From NCBI GenBank assembly GCA_015494815.1, contig WGAK01000050.1, positions 1 to 6,641 on the forward strand: a stretch of 6,641 nt of DNA. Direction: 5' to 3'. Both the position numbers and the translations under genes were made by a program. Shown in pieces: positions 5,609 to 6,641 of the stretch. The notes beneath the pieces are model-generated. The model saw nothing but the letters and a program-made list of their open reading frames with translations, searched no databases and was not told the DNA's origin. Every line of letters starts with the position of its first letter. The first letter of the stretch is position 1. This DNA comes from Anaerolineales bacterium (GTDB lineage Bacteria > Chloroflexota > Anaerolineae > Anaerolineales > DRMV01).

Positions 5609-6058
5609 ATGTTCAACATCGGCGGCTGGGAACTGGTCTTCATCGTCTTGCTGGTGCTTTTGTTGTGGAAGCCCGACGAGTTGGAAAGCCGGGCGCGGCA
5701 GTTGGGCCGTTGGTGGGCCCGCCTGACCCATTCCCCCTGGTGGCGGAGCATGCAGCAGATGCGCTGGCGCGTGGACCAGTTTTTGCGTGAGGCCGCGCGC
5801 GAGGCCAATATCGAAGAGGCGGCCAAAGCCTTCGCGGACGCGGGGCAAATCTGGCCCGCCGCGGCCGCGGAGCAGACGCGCGCCACGCGTGCGTTCGACC
5901 CGCCGCCGCCCGCGCCGCGGACCGACGCAGTGCCTTTTGCGGCCCCGGCTCCGCGGCCCCCCGCGCCGCCTGCCGACGCGCCCGAATCCCCTGACGCGGC
6001 CTCGCCTGCGGCCCCGGCCTCGCCTGCCGCGCCGGAGGCGCCGGATACGACCCCATGA
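5609..6058 (+). CDS. Twin-arginine translocase TatA/TatB-like subunit with atypical hinge
   Basis: TatA/TatB proteins have one N-terminal membrane helix, a hinge and an amphipathic helix; TatA forms the export path, TatB binds TatC and substrate. The 149-residue product starts MFNIGGWELVF, with Glu8 as in TatB, a membrane helix at about 9-20, then WKPDELESRARQLGRWW (20-36) that lines up with the usual FGPxxLPExxRxLGRxL. The normally conserved Phe-Gly before Pro22 is replaced by Trp-Lys. An amphipathic, Arg-rich segment runs to about 75, and the tail from about 97 is Pro/Ala-rich, probably disordered. The ATG at 5609 has GTGAGG 6 bases upstream; an in-frame GTG at 5597 overlapping the nusB stop would add four residues. 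The following tatC overlaps by 4 bases, which strongly supports the Tat call. TatB is more likely than TatA on length and Glu8. Confidence 0.85.
   Translation: MFNIGGWELVFIVLLVLLLWKPDELESRARQLGRWWARLTHSPWWRSMQQMRWRVDQFLREAAREANIEEAAKAFADAGQIWPAAAAEQTRATRAFDPPPPAPRTDAVPFAAPAPRPPAPPADAPESPDAASPAAPASPAAPEAPDTTP
5997..6027 (+). repeat. 18-base-period tandem repeat in the TatA/B tail
   Basis: CGGCCTCGCCTGC occurs exactly at 5997-6009 and 6015-6027, an 18-base period in frame. It encodes two ASPAAP units in the Pro/Ala-rich C-terminal tail. Such repeats grow or shrink by slippage, so tail length may differ among relatives. Confidence 0.6.
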
Positions 6059-6641
6059 CCCGCATCGTCCGCCGTCTTGTGTACGGGCTGACCGCGCCGG
6101 TGCGCCTGCCGTGGCGAGCCTGGCGCGCGGGCGCGCGGGCCCTGTATCGGGCTCGGGTGCGGCTGGTGCATTTCTTCACCGCGCCGGCCGAAGAGCACGA
6201 TCTGGGCACCGCGCTGGAAACCGCGGTGCGGGAACCGCGCACCCTGGCCGAACATCTGGAGGCCTTCCGCCCGCATCTCTTCCGCGCGCTGGCGGCCTAT
6301 TTGCTGGCCGTGACCGCCGCGTTCGTTGTGTTGCCCGAGTTGCTGGCGTTTTTGACCGAACCCGTGGGCGGCCTGGGACACCTGCAGGCCATCGAGGTCA
6401 CCGAGCCGTTGGGGGTGACCATGCGGGTGGCCATGCTGGCCGGGTTCGTGCTGGCCCTTCCTTATATATACCTGGAACTGTATGGGTATGTGGCCCCGGG
6501 CCTGCAGCCCCGCACGCGGGTGTGGGGCCTGCTGGCCCTGCCGCTGGTGCTGGCCTTTTTCGTGGCCGGAATGGCCTTCGCCTATTTCGTCATGCTGCCC
6601 GTCGCGCTGCCCTTTTTGCTCAACTTCATGGGCATCCCCAC
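6055..6641 (+). CDS. tatC: Sec-independent protein translocase TatC (C-terminus cut by window edge)
   Basis: TatC is the polytopic membrane receptor for twin-arginine signal peptides. 195 codons are present; the TatC core begins at LAEHLEAFRPHL (64-75), with membrane helices at about 76-93, 125-146 and 157-180. Helix 2 and the loop after it give LALPYIYLELYGYVAPGL, matching the conserved (A/S)PVxxYQxWxFxAPGL, then FFVAGMAFAYFVMLP (168-182), nearly universal in TatC. Helices 4-6 lie beyond the window. Two oddities stand out: an N-terminal extension of about 60 residues, with ten Arg and no acidic residue in the first 36, and Ala70 and Thr154 where E. coli TatC has Glu15 and Glu103. The start is the ATGA overlap with the TatA/B gene. 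A GTG at 6226 would give a normal-length protein but leaves about 170 open bases unexplained and has a weak ribosome site. Confidence 0.93.
   Translation, partial: MTRIVRRLVYGLTAPVRLPWRAWRAGARALYRARVRLVHFFTAPAEEHDLGTALETAVREPRTLAEHLEAFRPHLFRALAAYLLAVTAAFVVLPELLAFLTEPVGGLGHLQAIEVTEPLGVTMRVAMLAGFVLALPYIYLELYGYVAPGLQPRTRVWGLLALPLVLAFFVAGMAFAYFVMLPVALPFLLNFMGIP

Noticed and set aside
5518..6381. Minus-strand open frame opposite nusB and the Tat genes, with Gly/Ala-rich stretch
   Set aside because: The Gly/Ala-rich part is merely the complement of the Pro/Ala tail of the TatA/B gene; no independent support.
6459..6471. TATATATA run within tatC as an internal promoter
   Set aside because: It encodes Pro-Tyr-Ile-Tyr in a conserved TatC segment, and no suitable -35 or downstream gene start is seen.
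1..6641. CRISPR array, tRNA, rRNA, insertion sequence or phage genes
   Set aside because: No regular repeat-spacer pattern, cloverleaf, ribosomal RNA core or transposase was recognisable; almost all bases are assigned to housekeeping-type genes.

Overview
The window is a gene-dense, GC-rich stretch (around 70% G+C by eye, strong preference for GCC, CTG and GTG codons) holding nine protein genes and no recognisable mobile element, RNA gene or CRISPR. The gene set suggests a thermophilic bacterium, most likely of the Chloroflexota: a branched-polyamine synthase, two coenzyme F420 genes, an Asp23/YloU gene next to nusB, and TATAAT-type promoters. The phylum is an inference; no marker here settles it.

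Region 1 (1-1426, minus strand) is a two-gene polyamine operon, speD then bpsA, with bpsA running off the left edge. SpeD makes decarboxylated S-adenosylmethionine, the aminopropyl donor that BpsA uses to build branched polyamines, so the two products act in sequence. Region 2 (1427-1637) is a compact divergent control region. A good sigma70-like promoter fires left into speD, followed by a perfect 6+1+6 palindrome in the leader. An extended -10 promoter fires right, followed by a leader hairpin.

Region 3 (1638-3933, plus strand) is a likely three-gene operon: npdG (F420-dependent NADP reductase), cofE (F420-0:glutamate ligase) and a secreted protein with a possible papain-like cysteine hydrolase fold. 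One gene makes F420 and its neighbour uses it.

Region 4 (3934-6641, plus strand) starts at a perfect extended -10 promoter and reads fabG, an asp23/yloU-family gene, nusB, a TatA/TatB-like gene and tatC (cut by the right edge). Three of the four junctions have gaps under 10 bases or ATGA overlaps. It joins fatty-acid reduction, transcription antitermination and protein export. The Tat pair looks divergent: the TatA/B hinge lacks the usual Phe-Gly, and TatC has an Arg-rich N-terminal extension and appears to lack both glutamates known to contact the twin-arginine signal in E. coli.
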